From Pseudomonas sputi (GTDB lineage Bacteria > Pseudomonadota > Gammaproteobacteria > Pseudomonadales > Pseudomonadaceae): a stretch of 64,000 nt of DNA. The translations under genes were made by a program, and so were the position numbers. Numbering within the stretch: position 1 is the first letter of the stretch; every line of letters begins with the position of its first letter. The DNA lies in contig NZ_BQHI01000020.1 of the NCBI RefSeq assembly GCF_021603585.1, positions 34,024 through 98,023 of the forward strand. The letters run 5' to 3'. The notes beneath the pieces were generated by a model. The model was given only the letters and a program-made list of their open reading frames with translations, did no database searches and was not told the DNA's origin. Of the stretch, positions 1 to 8,908 are shown piece after piece.

Positions 1-1895
1 AGGTGCAGCACCTGGCCGGATTCTTCCGCACCCTGCAGGAAACCCTGGCCCGTCAGGCTCCCTGCGACGATGACGCGCCGCTGGTGGTGTTGCTGACCCC
101 GGGGCGTTTCAACGAAAGCTATTTCGAGCATCTTTATCTCGCCCGCCAGCTCGGCTATCCGCTGGTGGAGGGCGGCGACCTGACGGTACGCGATGCCACG
201 GTCTACCTGAAAACCCTCAGCGGCCTGCGCCGGGTGCACGCGATCATGCGTCGGCTCGATGATGATTTCTGCGATCCGCTGGAACTGCGCACGGATTCGG
301 CGCTGGGTGTTCCGGGATTGCTGGAGGCGGTGCGTCAGGGCCGGGTGCTGGTGGCGAACGCGCTGGGCAGCGGCGTGCTGGAGTCGCCGGGGTTGCTGGG
401 TTTCCTGCCGAAGATCAATCAGTACCTGTTCGGCGAAGAGCTGATTCTGCCGTCCATCGCCACCTGGTGGTGCGGCGAAGCGCCGGTGTTGGCCCAAGCC
501 CTGGAAAAACTGCCGGAGCTGCTGATCAAACCGGCGTTCCCGTCGCAAAGCTTTACGCCGGTGTTCGGCCGGGATCTGAGCGAAAAACAGCGTGAAAGTC
601 TCGCTGCGCGCATGCAGGCCCGACCTTATGCCTATGTTGCGCAAGAACTTGCCCAGTTGTCCCAGGCGCCGATCTGGCAGCCCGAGGACGGGCAACTGCA
701 ACCCCGGGCGATTGGCATGCGCATGTACGCGGTGGCCAGTCACGACGGTTATCGGGTGTTACCCGGTGGCCTGACCCGGGTTGCGGCCGAGGCTGATGCC
801 GAAGTGGTGTCGATGCAGCGCGGCGGCGCGAGCAAGGATACCTGGGTGCTGGGGGATCGACCGCCGAGCGGGGAGCAGTGGAAAGCCCAGCGCAGCATCG
901 GCGTGCCTGATCTGGTGCGCCGCGATCCGTATCTGCCGTCGCGGGTGGTGGAAAACCTGTTCTGGTTCGGCCGTTACTGCGAGCGTTGCGACGACAGCGC
1001 GCGGCTGCTGCGGATCATGCTGGCGCGCTACGTCGACGGTGATGACCCGCAAGCCTTGCAGGCTGCGGTGGATCTGGGCGAGCGGCTGATGCTGCTGCCG
1101 GATGAAGGTGAACTGCCGGAGCGCTTGCTCGCGGCACTGCTCGGCGAGGATTGGTCGTTCAGCCTGCGTTCCAACCTGCAGCGCTTGCAGTGGGCGGCAT
1201 CCCAGGTGCGCGGCAAGTTGTCCCGGGAAAACTGGCAGGCGCTGGTGGAGTTGCAACGTGAGGCTTCGGAGCTGGACACTGATGAACCGGATTTTGGTGA
1301 ACTGCTGGATTTTCTCAACCGGCTGGTGATGTCGCTGGCGGCGCTGTCCGGGTTTGCCTTCGACGACATGACCCGCGACGAAGGCTGGCGTTTCCTGATG
1401 ATCGGCCGGCGGATCGAGCGCCTGCAGTTTCTCAGCAGCAGCCTTGCGGGTTTCCTGCGTGGCGCCGGGGCGTTCGATCAAGCCGGGCTTGAGTGGTTGC
1501 TGGAGCTGGGCAACAGCAGCATCACCTATCGCTCGCGTTATCTGGCGGTGGCGCAGTTGATTCCGGTACTCGACCTGTTGCTGCTGGATGAGCAGAACCC
1601 CCACGCGGTGCTGTTCCAGCTGAAACTGGTGACTCGCACCCTCAGGCGCCTTAATGATGATTTCGCTGTACCCAGGGAGGCCGGATTGCCGCTACTGGTC
1701 GAGCGTCTGGCGCGCTTCGACCTGAGCTGTCTGGAGAACCCGCTGTTTGGCGAGTCCAGCGTGCGCGCGGCCCTCGACGGTCTGGCGGATCTGCTGCAGC
1801 AGATCGCCGACGCCAGCAGTCAGGTGTCCGACCGTCTGGCCCTGCGCCATTTCGCCCATGTCGATGATGTCAGCCAGCGCACGGTGTCCGTCTGA
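1..1895 (+). CDS. Circularly permuted ATP-grasp / alpha-E domain protein, 5' truncated by the window edge
   Basis: The reading frame is open at the left edge, so only the C-terminal 630 or so residues are visible; the GTG at position 3 is probably internal. Roughly the first 300 visible residues fit the circularly permuted type 2 ATP-grasp fold. From about residue 313 a typical alpha-E domain opening is seen (SRVVENLFWFGRYCERCDD), running helical to the C terminus. Proteins of this architecture usually sit next to a transglutaminase-like gene and are thought to build or modify a small peptide by ATP-dependent ligation; the product is unknown. The stop overlaps the next start (TGATG), so the two genes are translationally coupled. 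Confidence 0.85.
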   Translation, partial: VQHLAGFFRTLQETLARQAPCDDDAPLVVLLTPGRFNESYFEHLYLARQLGYPLVEGGDLTVRDATVYLKTLSGLRRVHAIMRRLDDDFCDPLELRTDSALGVPGLLEAVRQGRVLVANALGSGVLESPGLLGFLPKINQYLFGEELILPSIATWWCGEAPVLAQALEKLPELLIKPAFPSQSFTPVFGRDLSEKQRESLAARMQARPYAYVAQELAQLSQAPIWQPEDGQLQPRAIGMRMYAVASHDGYRVLPGGLTRVAAEADAEVVSMQRGGASKDTWVLGDRPPSGEQWKAQRSIGVPDLVRRDPYLPSRVVENLFWFGRYCERCDDSARLLRIMLARYVDGDDPQALQAAVDLGERLMLLPDEGELPERLLAALLGEDWSFSLRSNLQRLQWAASQVRGKLSRENWQALVELQREASELDTDEPDFGELLDFLNRLVMSLAALSGFAFDDMTRDEGWRFLMIGRRIERLQFLSSSLAGFLRGAGAFDQAGLEWLLELGNSSITYRSRYLAVAQLIPVLDLLLLDEQNPHAVLFQLKLVTRTLRRLNDDFAVPREAGLPLLVERLARFDLSCLENPLFGESSVRAALDGLADLLQQIADASSQVSDRLALRHFAHVDDVSQRTVSV

Positions 1896-2785
1896 TGAGT
1901 GCCCATTACCAGATCTTTCACGACACCTGCTATCGCTACGACAGCCCGGTGTCCCTGGCCCAGCAACTGGCGCATCTGTGGCCGCGTGAATGCGAGTGGC
2001 AGCGTTGCACCGAGCAACAACTGCTGATCAGTCCGGAGCCGACCACCCGCCGTGACGAGCAGGATGTGTTCGGCAATCCGCTGACCCGCCTGGCCTTCGA
2101 ACGGCCCCACGATGAATTGCAGGTCAACGCCAGGCTGACGGTTGAAGTGCGGGTGCGGCCCGTGGTGGATTTCAATCAGTCACCGGCCTGGGAACTGACC
2201 CGCAACGCGCTGACCTACAGCAGCCAGCCGCTGTCCGCCTCGTTGCTGGAAGCCTGTCGCTATCGATTCCAGTCGCCCTACGTGCATCTCAAGCGCAGCT
2301 TCGTCGAGTTCTCGCAGAGCTGTTTTCCGGCCGGCAGACCGTTGATGCTGGGGGTGGAGGCCCTGATGCAGAAGATCTTCAGCGAATTCACCTTCGATGC
2401 CGAAGCGACGCAAGTCGCGACGCCACTGGTGGAAGTGCTGGAGCGCCGGCGCGGGGTCTGTCAGGACTTCGCGCACCTGATGCTCGCCTGTGTGCGATCA
2501 CGCGGGCTGGCGGCGCGTTACGTCAGCGGCTACTTGCTGACCCAGCCGCCACCCGGGCAGCCACGGCTGATCGGCGCCGATGCGTCCCATGCCTGGGTCT
2601 CGGTGTTTTGCCCGGTGCTGGGCTGGGTGGATTTCGATCCGACGAACAATGTGCAGCCGGCACTGGAGCACATCACCCTGGCCTGGGGCCGGGATTTCTC
2701 CGATGTGTCGCCGTTGCGTGGGGTGATTCTGGGGGGAGGGAGCCATGATCCGGAGGTGCGGGTCACGGTGATGCCGCTGGAATAG
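1895..2785 (+). CDS. Transglutaminase-like cysteine peptidase family protein
   Basis: A 296-residue protein with an N-terminal beta-sandwich (about residues 5-90, the transglutaminase N-terminal extension) and a papain-like transglutaminase core. The triad is visible: Cys in RRGVCQDFAHL near residue 188, His in DASHAWVSVF near 231, and Asp in GWVDFDPTNN near 246. No signal peptide is seen, so it is probably cytoplasmic. It overlaps the upstream ATP-grasp gene by one base; this conserved pair suggests that one enzyme makes and the other hydrolyses or transfers an amide or isopeptide bond. The exact substrate is not known. Confidence 0.88.
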   Translation: MSAHYQIFHDTCYRYDSPVSLAQQLAHLWPRECEWQRCTEQQLLISPEPTTRRDEQDVFGNPLTRLAFERPHDELQVNARLTVEVRVRPVVDFNQSPAWELTRNALTYSSQPLSASLLEACRYRFQSPYVHLKRSFVEFSQSCFPAGRPLMLGVEALMQKIFSEFTFDAEATQVATPLVEVLERRRGVCQDFAHLMLACVRSRGLAARYVSGYLLTQPPPGQPRLIGADASHAWVSVFCPVLGWVDFDPTNNVQPALEHITLAWGRDFSDVSPLRGVILGGGSHDPEVRVTVMPLE

Positions 2786-2792
2786 GTGCGAT

Positions 2793-2824
2793 CCATTGCA
2801 GGAGCCAGTCAGCTCCCGCAATGG
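2793..2824. repeat. Hairpin between convergent genes
   Basis: Two 13-base arms (2793-2805 and 2812-2824) pair with one mismatch around a 6-base loop. It lies just past the transglutaminase stop and before the end of the convergent small gene. It resembles a degenerate REP palindrome and could also help end transcription, but no T tract follows. Confidence 0.5.
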
Positions 2825-2849
2825 AGGGTGTTCAATTTCGCGGATCAGC

Positions 2850-3029
2850 TCAGGCGTCGGGTGCCTGGTCTTTCGGTGCTTCAACATCATCATCGGTCGC
2901 CACTTCCCCGTCAGGGTTCAGTGCCGCTTCTTCAGCCATCTGTTTCTTGCGCTGAAGCTTTTCCTCTTTCTTCTGTTCCTTGGCCAGGTCACGTTGACGT
3001 TTGGCGAAGGAGTAATTGGGTTTGGCCAT
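2850..3029 (-). CDS. Small highly charged hypothetical protein
   Basis: A 59-residue protein starting MAKPNYSFAKRQRDLAKEQ. The ATG at 3029 is chosen because AGAGGA lies a proper distance upstream and the longer frame has no such site. The first 35 residues are Lys/Arg/Glu-rich and predicted helical; the tail is acidic (DDDVEAPKDQ). There is no signal peptide and no known catalytic motif. Small proteins of this kind are conserved in Pseudomonas; the basic-then-acidic charge split could suit nucleic-acid or ribosome contact, but that is a guess. Confidence 0.75.
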   Translation of the reverse strand: MAKPNYSFAKRQRDLAKEQKKEEKLQRKKQMAEEAALNPDGEVATDDDVEAPKDQAPDA

Positions 3030-3097
3030 GGGCGATCCTCTGGGGTCGAAGGTGAGGTTGAGCGGCGCGTATTCTGCCCTGTATCGGTGCCCGGCGG

Positions 3098-3685
3098 TTA
3101 ACCGGGTTTCTGGTCGACCCACTTGGGCGTGACGGTGGGCTTCCAGGTGTCGAGGGCTTCGAGCAGCGTTTGCGGCGATTCACTCACTTGCAGCATGTCA
3201 CGGTGCGGCGCGCGAACGAAGCCTTCGCCGACGATGTGATCGAGAAATGCAGTGAGTCTGCTGTAGAAACCGTTCACTTCCAGCAGGCCCAGCGGCTTGC
3301 CGTGGTAGCCGAGTTGACCCCAGGTCCAGACTTCGAACAGCTCCTCCAGGGTGCCGAGGCCTCCCGGCAGGGCGATGAACGCATCGCTGAGTTCGGCCAT
3401 CCGCGCCTTGCGGGCGTGCATGCCGTCGACCACTTCCAGGCGCGTCAGGCTCTTGTGACCGATTTCCTTGTCCATCAGGCTCTGCGGGATGATCCCGATC
3501 ACTTCGCCACCGGCCGCCAGTGCGGCGTCGGCGACAATCCCCATCAGACCGACGGCGCCACCGCCGTAGACCAAGGTCAGTTTGCGCTCGGCAATCGCAG
3601 TGCCTAGGGCGATGGCGGCTTCGGTATACGCCGGGGTGGTGCCGGCGTTGGCACCGCAAAATACACAAACGGATGTGAGAGACAT
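3098..3685 (-). CDS. LOG family protein (TIGR00730), putative nucleoside monophosphate phosphoribohydrolase
   Basis: A 195-residue Rossmann-like protein. The LOG motifs are clear: a glycine-rich turn ([11 protein letters not shown], about residues 40-50) and the active-site signature [12 protein letters not shown] near residue 107. Family members cleave nucleoside 5'-monophosphates to the free base and ribose 5-phosphate; some act on AMP, others on cytokinin precursors, and sequence alone does not settle which. The start at 3685 is supported by a strong AGGAGG; the frame continues upstream without a ribosome site. It is a single gene, converging with nothing and followed by the small charged protein. 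Confidence 0.9.
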   Translation of the reverse strand: MSLTSVCVFCGANAGTTPAYTEAAIALGTAIAERKLTLVYGGGAVGLMGIVADAALAAGGEVIGIIPQSLMDKEIGHKSLTRLEVVDGMHARKARMAELSDAFIALPGGLGTLEELFEVWTWGQLGYHGKPLGLLEVNGFYSRLTAFLDHIVGEGFVRAPHRDMLQVSESPQTLLEALDTWKPTVTPKWVDQKPG

Positions 3686-3743
3686 GCCTTCCTCCTGGGT
3701 CAATCGGTCACAGGGTAATGGCTGGCACGCCTTGATCCAAGGG

Positions 3744-3833
3744 CTAGACTTCGCGTTTCGGGGTTTCATAGGTACCGCTGGCGCCACAGGCGTAAGCGGC
3801 GAGCAGACTGCACAACAGGCTGTTGAAGGACAT
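3744..3833 (-). CDS. Possible 29-residue small protein
   Basis: A short frame upstream of the LOG gene encodes [20 protein letters not shown] and nine more residues ending TPKREV. GGAG lies about 8 bases before the ATG. The N terminus is hydrophobic with two cysteines; the second lies in AYAC, which is only a poor lipobox match. It could be a small membrane peptide or lipoprotein, or a chance frame. Its position in a 340-base gap and its plausible ribosome site are the only support. Confidence 0.4.
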   Translation of the reverse strand: MSFNSLLCSLLAAYACGASGTYETPKREV

Positions 3834-3927
3834 GGCTGATGCTCCAGATGAGTGTTGAGCCCTGAAGATACGGTCCGGCCAAACGTCTGGCTGTTAGATT
3901 GTTTCGATGAGTGTCATAGCCTGAAAG

Positions 3928-3937
3928 TTGTATACAA
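3928..3937. promoter_or_regulatory. Perfect palindrome TTGTATACAA before azurin
   Basis: A 10-base perfect palindrome, of the type used as an operator core by GntR-family regulators (inference). It ends four bases before the ANR-like box, so the two proteins could compete or cooperate. Confidence 0.4.
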
Positions 3938-3940
3938 TTT

Positions 3941-3954
3941 TTGACTCAAGTCAT
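3941..3954 (+). promoter_or_regulatory. ANR/FNR-like box upstream of azurin
   Basis: TTGACTCAAGTCAT fits the anaerobic regulator consensus TTGAT-N4-ATCAA with near-symmetrical half sites. Azurin is a known ANR target in P. aeruginosa, and the box lies about 72 bases before the start codon, consistent with activation under low oxygen. Confidence 0.55.
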
Positions 3955-4025
3955 AGGAACTTGCGAAGATTTCAGGCAGTCTTCCAACCACTTGTGTTTT
4001 GTTAACCCTGCCTTGGAGATTCACC

Positions 4026-4472
4026 ATGTTTTCCAAAGTTGTTGCGGTATCCCTGCTGGCGCTGGCCAGCAGCCAATTGATGGCTGCCGAGTGCAAAACC
4101 ACCGTTGATTCCACCGACCAGATGTCCTTCAACACCAAGGCCATCGAGATCGACAAGAGCTGCAAGACCTTCACCGTCGAGCTGACCCACTCCGGCAGCC
4201 TGCCGAAGAACGTCATGGGCCATAACCTGGTGATCAGCAAAGAAGCCGACATGCAGCCGATCGCCACCGATGGCCTGGCCGCCGGCATCGACAAGAACTA
4301 CCTGAAGGACGGTGACGAGCGCGTCATCGCTCACACCAAGATCATCGGCGCCAAGGAAACCGACTCGTTGACCCTCGACGTGTCCAAGCTCAAGGCGGAC
4401 GAGAAGTATGGCTTCTTCTGCTCGTTCCCGGGCCACATCTCGATGATGAAAGGCACTGTGACCCTGAAGTAA
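4026..4472 (+). CDS. azu: Azurin, periplasmic blue copper protein
   Basis: A 148-residue precursor with a cleavable Sec signal peptide (residues 1-20, ending LMA); the mature protein begins AECKTT as in known azurins. The type 1 copper ligands are present: His in GHNLVI (mature His46) and the C-terminal loop [12 protein letters not shown] giving Cys112, His117 and Met121. The N-terminal disulphide cysteines are also kept. Azurin shuttles electrons in the periplasm, for example between cytochrome c551 and peroxidases or nitrite reductase. It is a single-gene unit with an ANR-like box upstream and a strong terminator downstream. Confidence 0.98.
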   Translation: MFSKVVAVSLLALASSQLMAAECKTTVDSTDQMSFNTKAIEIDKSCKTFTVELTHSGSLPKNVMGHNLVISKEADMQPIATDGLAAGIDKNYLKDGDERVIAHTKIIGAKETDSLTLDVSKLKADEKYGFFCSFPGHISMMKGTVTLK

Positions 4473-4492
4473 TTCGGTTCACGGGTAACACG

Positions 4493-4530
4493 AAAAACGC
4501 CGCTGCAAGTGATTGCAGCGGCGTTTTTTT
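4493..4530 (+). terminator. Intrinsic terminator after azurin
   Basis: A perfect stem (arms AACGCCGCTGCAA and TTGCAGCGGCGTT around GTGA) followed by a run of T, about 20 bases after the azurin stop. Confidence 0.9.
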
Positions 4531-4682
4531 GTCTGCAGACCAAGGGTGTAACTGATGATAACCGTCGGTCTGAAATGCACCTCAACCTGTAATTTCTGAC
4601 AGTAGACGCAGATTTTAAAGATGGGTCAGATGAGGAGACGCTTAGATGACTGTGCGTTCCCTTCAGAAAAAGGAGTTTTCGT

Positions 4683-5603
4683 ATGACTGATCAAGAGAAA
4701 CTGCCCGAGCAACACACTTTGGTTCAGACGGGGCAGAGGAGTACTGCGAAAAGTACAACCATTATCGAATCCGTTACTGATGGTGATGGTAAACCTGTTG
4801 AAGATGGCGGTTTCACCGAAAGTCGAAATTTATCTTTTACTGGTCGTGCTGCTCCTGATCAAAAGGCACAGCTTCTCGATAACGGTGTACCCGCACACGA
4901 TCTTGTGAATGTTGATAGTCGTGGCCTATTCAGTTTGATCGTTACAAACCAGGAAAACGGGGGGCATGGCTACACCGTGAAAACCACCGACGGACAAGAG
5001 TCTGACTCATACACAGTTCACGTGGTAGGGCGTCAGAACGCCAATATATTGTGGATAAGCGATACCAAGGGAGATGTCATCGAAAATGGTAGTAGCACGA
5101 AATCTGTCGATCTGAATTTTGAAGGCCGCAGTGAGCCATACTCCAGCGTCACTCTTAAGGATAACGGAGTTCCTGTAGGCATTCTGAACGTCCCTGGAGA
5201 TGGGGGGTGGAGTGCTGCACTGGAAGGGCTAACAGCCGGGACGCATGTATTCACAGTGGCAGGAAGCACGGGTGTTGAGTCCGAACCCTGGGTCGTTGTG
5301 ATTGTGGACAGCGTGACGCTAACCATTCAGTTTCTTTTGGGAGAGAGCGGAAAGTTGATCGGCAATCACGAGCAAACGACTGATACATCGTTAACGGTTG
5401 TCGGTACGGCTAACCCAGGAGAAGAAGGAAAAATAGTTGATTACCAGAGCGATCTGGTTCGATTCAAGGCCGACTCGAACGGAGTCTATACGGCAAGGAT
5501 TTCGAATCTGGCTGAAAAGGCTCATACCATCAGAGCGATAACGGATGATGGTCGAATCTCGTCCCCTTGGGCATTCAGGGTGGTTCCGGCAAAAGCCCGT
5601 TAA
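4683..5603 (+). CDS. Cytoplasmic-looking protein of three bacterial Ig-like repeats
   Basis: A 306-residue protein made almost wholly of three beta-rich repeats of about 90 residues (about 26-115, 119-210, 212-302). Each opens with a short strand and a G-x-V/L-I-E turn and carries a shared core such as FTGRAAPDQKAQLLDNGVP and FEGRSEPYSSVTLKDNGVP. These resemble bacterial Ig-like domains found in large Pseudomonas surface proteins. There is no signal peptide, membrane segment or C-terminal anchor. Base composition is clearly AT-richer and codon use less biased than in the neighbours, suggesting acquisition by transfer. AGGAG lies 7 bases before the ATG. Function unknown. Confidence 0.8.
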   Translation: MTDQEKLPEQHTLVQTGQRSTAKSTTIIESVTDGDGKPVEDGGFTESRNLSFTGRAAPDQKAQLLDNGVPAHDLVNVDSRGLFSLIVTNQENGGHGYTVKTTDGQESDSYTVHVVGRQNANILWISDTKGDVIENGSSTKSVDLNFEGRSEPYSSVTLKDNGVPVGILNVPGDGGWSAALEGLTAGTHVFTVAGSTGVESEPWVVVIVDSVTLTIQFLLGESGKLIGNHEQTTDTSLTVVGTANPGEEGKIVDYQSDLVRFKADSNGVYTARISNLAEKAHTIRAITDDGRISSPWAFRVVPAKAR

Positions 5604-5625
5604 ATCTGCATTGAATCCCGTTCAA

Positions 5626-5665
5626 AGAAAAGCCCGCTGAGGATCATTCCTCAGCGGGCTTTTTC
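5626..5665. terminator. Bidirectional terminator between convergent genes
   Basis: A perfect 13-base-arm hairpin (5631-5643 and 5648-5660, loop TCAT) followed by TTTTT on the plus strand and a weaker T-rich run on the minus strand. It serves the Ig-like gene and nadE. Confidence 0.9.
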
Positions 5666-5678
5666 ATTCACTGAGCGA

Positions 5679-6506
5679 TCACGGCGCAAACGGCATCACG
5701 CGCTTGTGATGAGTCTTTTTGTAGGTGTTGACGATGATGTCGAACGCTTCCTGGCGCACCGGCTCGCCGTGCAGGAAAGCGTCGATCTCGGCGTAGGTCA
5801 CGCCGTGGGACGCCTCGTCCGGCTTGCCCGGCGACAGGTCTTCCAGATCCGCCGTCGGCACTTTTTCCACCAGCGATTCCGGTGCGCCGAAGCTGCGGGC
5901 GATGGCCCGGACCTGGTTTTTCACCAGACCGCTGAGCGGGGCGAGGTCGCAGGCGCCGTCACCGAACTTGGTGAAGAAGCCCATCACCGCTTCCGCCGCG
6001 TGGTCGGTGCCGATCACCAGGCCATGGGCTGCGCCGGCGATGGTGTACTGGGCGACCATGCGCATCCGCGCCTTGGTGTTGCCGAGCACGAAATCCACCG
6101 ACACCGCGTGCTTGCCTTCGAAGGCTGCGACTTCGCTGGCCAGGGACTTCACTGCCGGCCCGATATTGACAGTGTGACGCTCGTCCGGGGCGATGAAGTC
6201 CACCGAGGCCTGGGCGTCGTGTTCATCGAACTGCACGTCGTACGGCAGGCGTACGGCGATGAACTTGTAGGCCTCGTCACCGGTGCGCTCGCGCAGTTCA
6301 CGCATGGCGCGCTGGGCCAAAAGGCCGGCGGTCAGCGAATCGACCCCGCCGCTGATGCCCAGCACCAGGGTCTTGAGCCCGGAATTGGTCAGGCAATCCT
6401 GGATGAAGGTGATGCGGCGGGCGACTTCCGCTTCGAGGGCCTGGTAATCGGCGAACGGCGGCTGAACGTTGAGCTGTTCAGCAATCTCACGCTGTACGGC
6501 TTGCAT
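5679..6506 (-). CDS. nadE: Ammonia-dependent NAD+ synthetase
   Basis: A 275-residue enzyme converting nicotinic acid adenine dinucleotide, ATP and ammonia to NAD+. The ATP-pyrophosphatase P-loop [16 protein letters not shown] is near residue 50, and the KTHHKRVMP region closes the protein. It lacks the glutaminase domain, so it must use free ammonia, and its length matches the short E. coli-type family. Its ribosome site AAGGAG lies inside the last codons of pncB, only a few bases away, so the two are co-translated as a salvage unit. Confidence 0.95.
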   Translation of the reverse strand: MQAVQREIAEQLNVQPPFADYQALEAEVARRITFIQDCLTNSGLKTLVLGISGGVDSLTAGLLAQRAMRELRERTGDEAYKFIAVRLPYDVQFDEHDAQASVDFIAPDERHTVNIGPAVKSLASEVAAFEGKHAVSVDFVLGNTKARMRMVAQYTIAGAAHGLVIGTDHAAEAVMGFFTKFGDGACDLAPLSGLVKNQVRAIARSFGAPESLVEKVPTADLEDLSPGKPDEASHGVTYAEIDAFLHGEPVRQEAFDIIVNTYKKTHHKRVMPFAP

Positions 6507-6510
6507 GAAT

Positions 6511-7734
6511 TCACTCCTTGCTGGAAAGGCTGGAAACGGCAGGAACCTGGAAAACGTGTCGCAAATAGGCGACGAAATTCGGGTCTTTGCAGTGGGTCTT
6601 GCCCGGCTCGTCGGAGATCTTCGCCACCGGCTGGCCGTTGCAGGCGGTCATTTTAAGCACGATGCTCATCGGTTCGACACCCGGAATGTCACAGGTCAGG
6701 TTGGTGCCGATGCCGAAGCTGACATTGATCCGCCCGCGCAGCGCCCGGAAGATTTCCAGCGACTTGGGCAGCGTCAGGCTGTCGGAGAACACCAGGGTCT
6801 TGCTCATCGGGTCGATGCCTAGCTTGTGATAGTGGGCGATGCATTTTTCGCCCCACTGCACCGGATCCCCGGAGTCATGACGCAGACCGTCGAACAGCTT
6901 GGCGAAGAACAGATCGAAATCGCCGAGGAAGGCATCGGTAGTGATGCAGTCGGTCAGGGCGATCCCCAGCAGGCCGCGATACTCGCGGACCCAGCAATCG
7001 AGGGCGGCGATCTGGCTGTCGATCAATCGCGGGCCGAGTTGCTGGTGGGCCATGATCCACTCGTGGGCCATGGTCCCCAGCGGTTTCATGTCCAGTTCGC
7101 GGGACAGGTGCACGTTGCTGGTGCCGACGAAACGCCCGGGGAAATCGTGCTTGAGCACATTCACCACTTCTTCCTGCACGCGGTAGGAAAACCGGCGGCG
7201 CGTGCCGAAATCGGCGACCTGCAACTGCGACAGTTCTTCCGCCGAAGCGTTGGCTGTCAGCCAGTCGAACTTGCGGTAAAGCTGTTCGCGAGCCTGTTCC
7301 AGCACGGTTTCACGGTAGCGATAGCGGTTGCGCACTTCGCTGACGATCGCCAGCAGCGGCACTTCGAACAGAATCACATGCAGCCACGGCCCGCGCAGGC
7401 GGATGAACAGCTCGCCGTTCTCGATGCCGGTGTGCAGGTAGCGCAGGTTGAAACGGAACAGACCGAGGAAGCGCAGGAAGTCCGGCTTGAGGAACGAGAT
7501 GCGCTCTAGAAAGCTCAACTGATCGGCGCTCAGACTCAACTCGGCCAGACGCTCGACCTGGAAGCGGATCTCCGCCAGATACGGGCGCAGATCTTCACTG
7601 TTACGGCAACGAAACTCCCATTCGACTTCGACGTTGGGGTAGTTGTGCAGCACCGCCTGCATCATCGTCAGTTTGTAGAAGTCGGTGTCGAGCAGGTTCT
7701 GCACGATGCGATCGGCAAACACACTCTCGCTCAT
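6511..7734 (-). CDS. pncB: Nicotinate phosphoribosyltransferase
   Basis: A 407-residue enzyme joining nicotinate and PRPP (with ATP) to nicotinate mononucleotide, the entry step of NAD salvage. The start [21 protein letters not shown] at 7734 has GGAG upstream and matches the family N terminus. The phosphorylatable-histidine region [23 protein letters not shown] and the PRPP-site region [16 protein letters not shown] are visible. It is transcribed with nadE immediately downstream, placing steps of the Preiss-Handler pathway together. Confidence 0.95.
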   Translation of the reverse strand: MSESVFADRIVQNLLDTDFYKLTMMQAVLHNYPNVEVEWEFRCRNSEDLRPYLAEIRFQVERLAELSLSADQLSFLERISFLKPDFLRFLGLFRFNLRYLHTGIENGELFIRLRGPWLHVILFEVPLLAIVSEVRNRYRYRETVLEQAREQLYRKFDWLTANASAEELSQLQVADFGTRRRFSYRVQEEVVNVLKHDFPGRFVGTSNVHLSRELDMKPLGTMAHEWIMAHQQLGPRLIDSQIAALDCWVREYRGLLGIALTDCITTDAFLGDFDLFFAKLFDGLRHDSGDPVQWGEKCIAHYHKLGIDPMSKTLVFSDSLTLPKSLEIFRALRGRINVSFGIGTNLTCDIPGVEPMSIVLKMTACNGQPVAKISDEPGKTHCKDPNFVAYLRHVFQVPAVSSLSSKE

Positions 7735-7842
7735 AACGGGGTCTCCAGGCGGGCCGCGCGGTGGGCGCGGTATCAATCAATGGCGCTAGTGGCGCATATC
7801 CGGGGTGGGGATTGCCAGCGATTTTTATCCCGGCGCAGCGCC

Positions 7843-8748
7843 TCAGACCGCATCCGGACTGTCGATCTGCTCCAGCATCCACTTCACGAAATCCCGCACC
7901 TTGGGCACTTCCGCCGCGTGCTCCGGGTAGGCGAGGTAATAGGCGTCGGTGCTGGGCATGGCATGCTGCCAGGGAATGACCAGTTTGCCGTCGGCCAATT
8001 CCTCTTCCACCAGAAACCTCGGCAACAACGCCACACCGCAGCCGACCTGGGCGGCGCGGATGCACATATAAAAGGTTTCGAAACGCGGGCCGTGGTAGCT
8101 GTGTTCGGTCTGGTAACCCTGGCTGTCGAACCAGTCGTGCCATGCTTGCGGGCGGGAAGCGTTTTGCAGCAGGACCAGATCGGTAAGTTGTGTCGGGTCG
8201 GTGAGCGGCGTGTCCGGCACGCTGCTCGGTGCGCAGACCGGCACCAGTTCTTCGCCGAACAGCTTCAGGCATTCGGTACCGGGGCGTGAGCCTTGGCCGA
8301 AATAGAACGCCAGGTCGCTGCGCCCTTGCAGCAAGTCATCGGCTTCCTGCTCGTTGCACAGATCCAGATGGATCGATGGATGGCGCAGACGCCAGCCCTT
8401 GAGGCGCGGCACCAGCCAGCGAGCGCCGAAGGTCGAAGGCGTGGAGACCCGCAGGACTTCGGTTTCGCCGCCGTAGGAACGCAGGTAATGGGTCGACATC
8501 TCGACCTGGGTCAGGATTTTTCTGACTTCCACCAGGTAAAGATCGCCGGCCGGGGTCATCTGCAAACGGCGGCGTACTCGGCGGAACAACAAGTGCTGCA
8601 GCAATTCTTCGAGCTGCGCCACTTGCTTGCTGACGGCGCTCTGGGTCAGGTTCAGTTCCTCGGCAGCCCGGGTGAAACTCAGGTGCCGGGTCACGGCCTC
8701 GAAGCACTGCAACGCGGTGATCGACGGCAAGTGGCGTTTGTTCAGCAT
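7843..8748 (-). CDS. amaR: LysR-family regulator, probable regulator of the adjacent pipecolate genes
   Basis: A 301-residue LysR-type regulator. The start MLNKRHLPSITALQCFEAV at 8748 follows a good ribosome site; the frame extends upstream without support. The N-terminal winged helix (about 3-62, with LSFTRAAEELNLTQSAVSKQ) is followed by a co-inducer domain of the GcvA-like type. It is divergent from amaB with a 160-base gap, the usual position for a LysR regulator and its target. In P. putida the equivalent gene next to amaAB is called amaR; I assign the symbol by that synteny, so the name is less certain than the family. Confidence 0.8.
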   Translation of the reverse strand: MLNKRHLPSITALQCFEAVTRHLSFTRAAEELNLTQSAVSKQVAQLEELLQHLLFRRVRRRLQMTPAGDLYLVEVRKILTQVEMSTHYLRSYGGETEVLRVSTPSTFGARWLVPRLKGWRLRHPSIHLDLCNEQEADDLLQGRSDLAFYFGQGSRPGTECLKLFGEELVPVCAPSSVPDTPLTDPTQLTDLVLLQNASRPQAWHDWFDSQGYQTEHSYHGPRFETFYMCIRAAQVGCGVALLPRFLVEEELADGKLVIPWQHAMPSTDAYYLAYPEHAAEVPKVRDFVKWMLEQIDSPDAV

Positions 8749-8908
8749 GGGCGTTCCTTTCTTGTCTTTCTGCGCAGCATGAATAAACGGAATGATATCT
8801 CGCGTAAAGGTCGTTTGTTGCACAGCCTTCCTGACGCTACAACTAAAGGTCTGCCCGGTCGTGAAAACGCGCCCGCACACATTCAGTTTTTTGCTCGAGG
8901 AGTGACCC
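8749..8908. promoter_or_regulatory. Divergent promoter region amaR/amaB
   Basis: 160 bases between the LysR gene and amaB. It should hold both promoters and the LysR operator; an AT-richer core lies around 8775-8830. I did not find a site I would call with confidence. GAGGAG sits 5-6 bases before the amaB start. Confidence 0.5.

Larger units (their letters stand above)
3686..4025. other. Intergenic region between the LOG gene and azurin (340 bp)
   Basis: Apart from the possible 29-residue frame, this stretch holds the azurin control region: a perfect 10-base palindrome and an ANR-type box about 75-100 bases before the azurin start. Nothing else was recognised. Confidence 0.6.
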
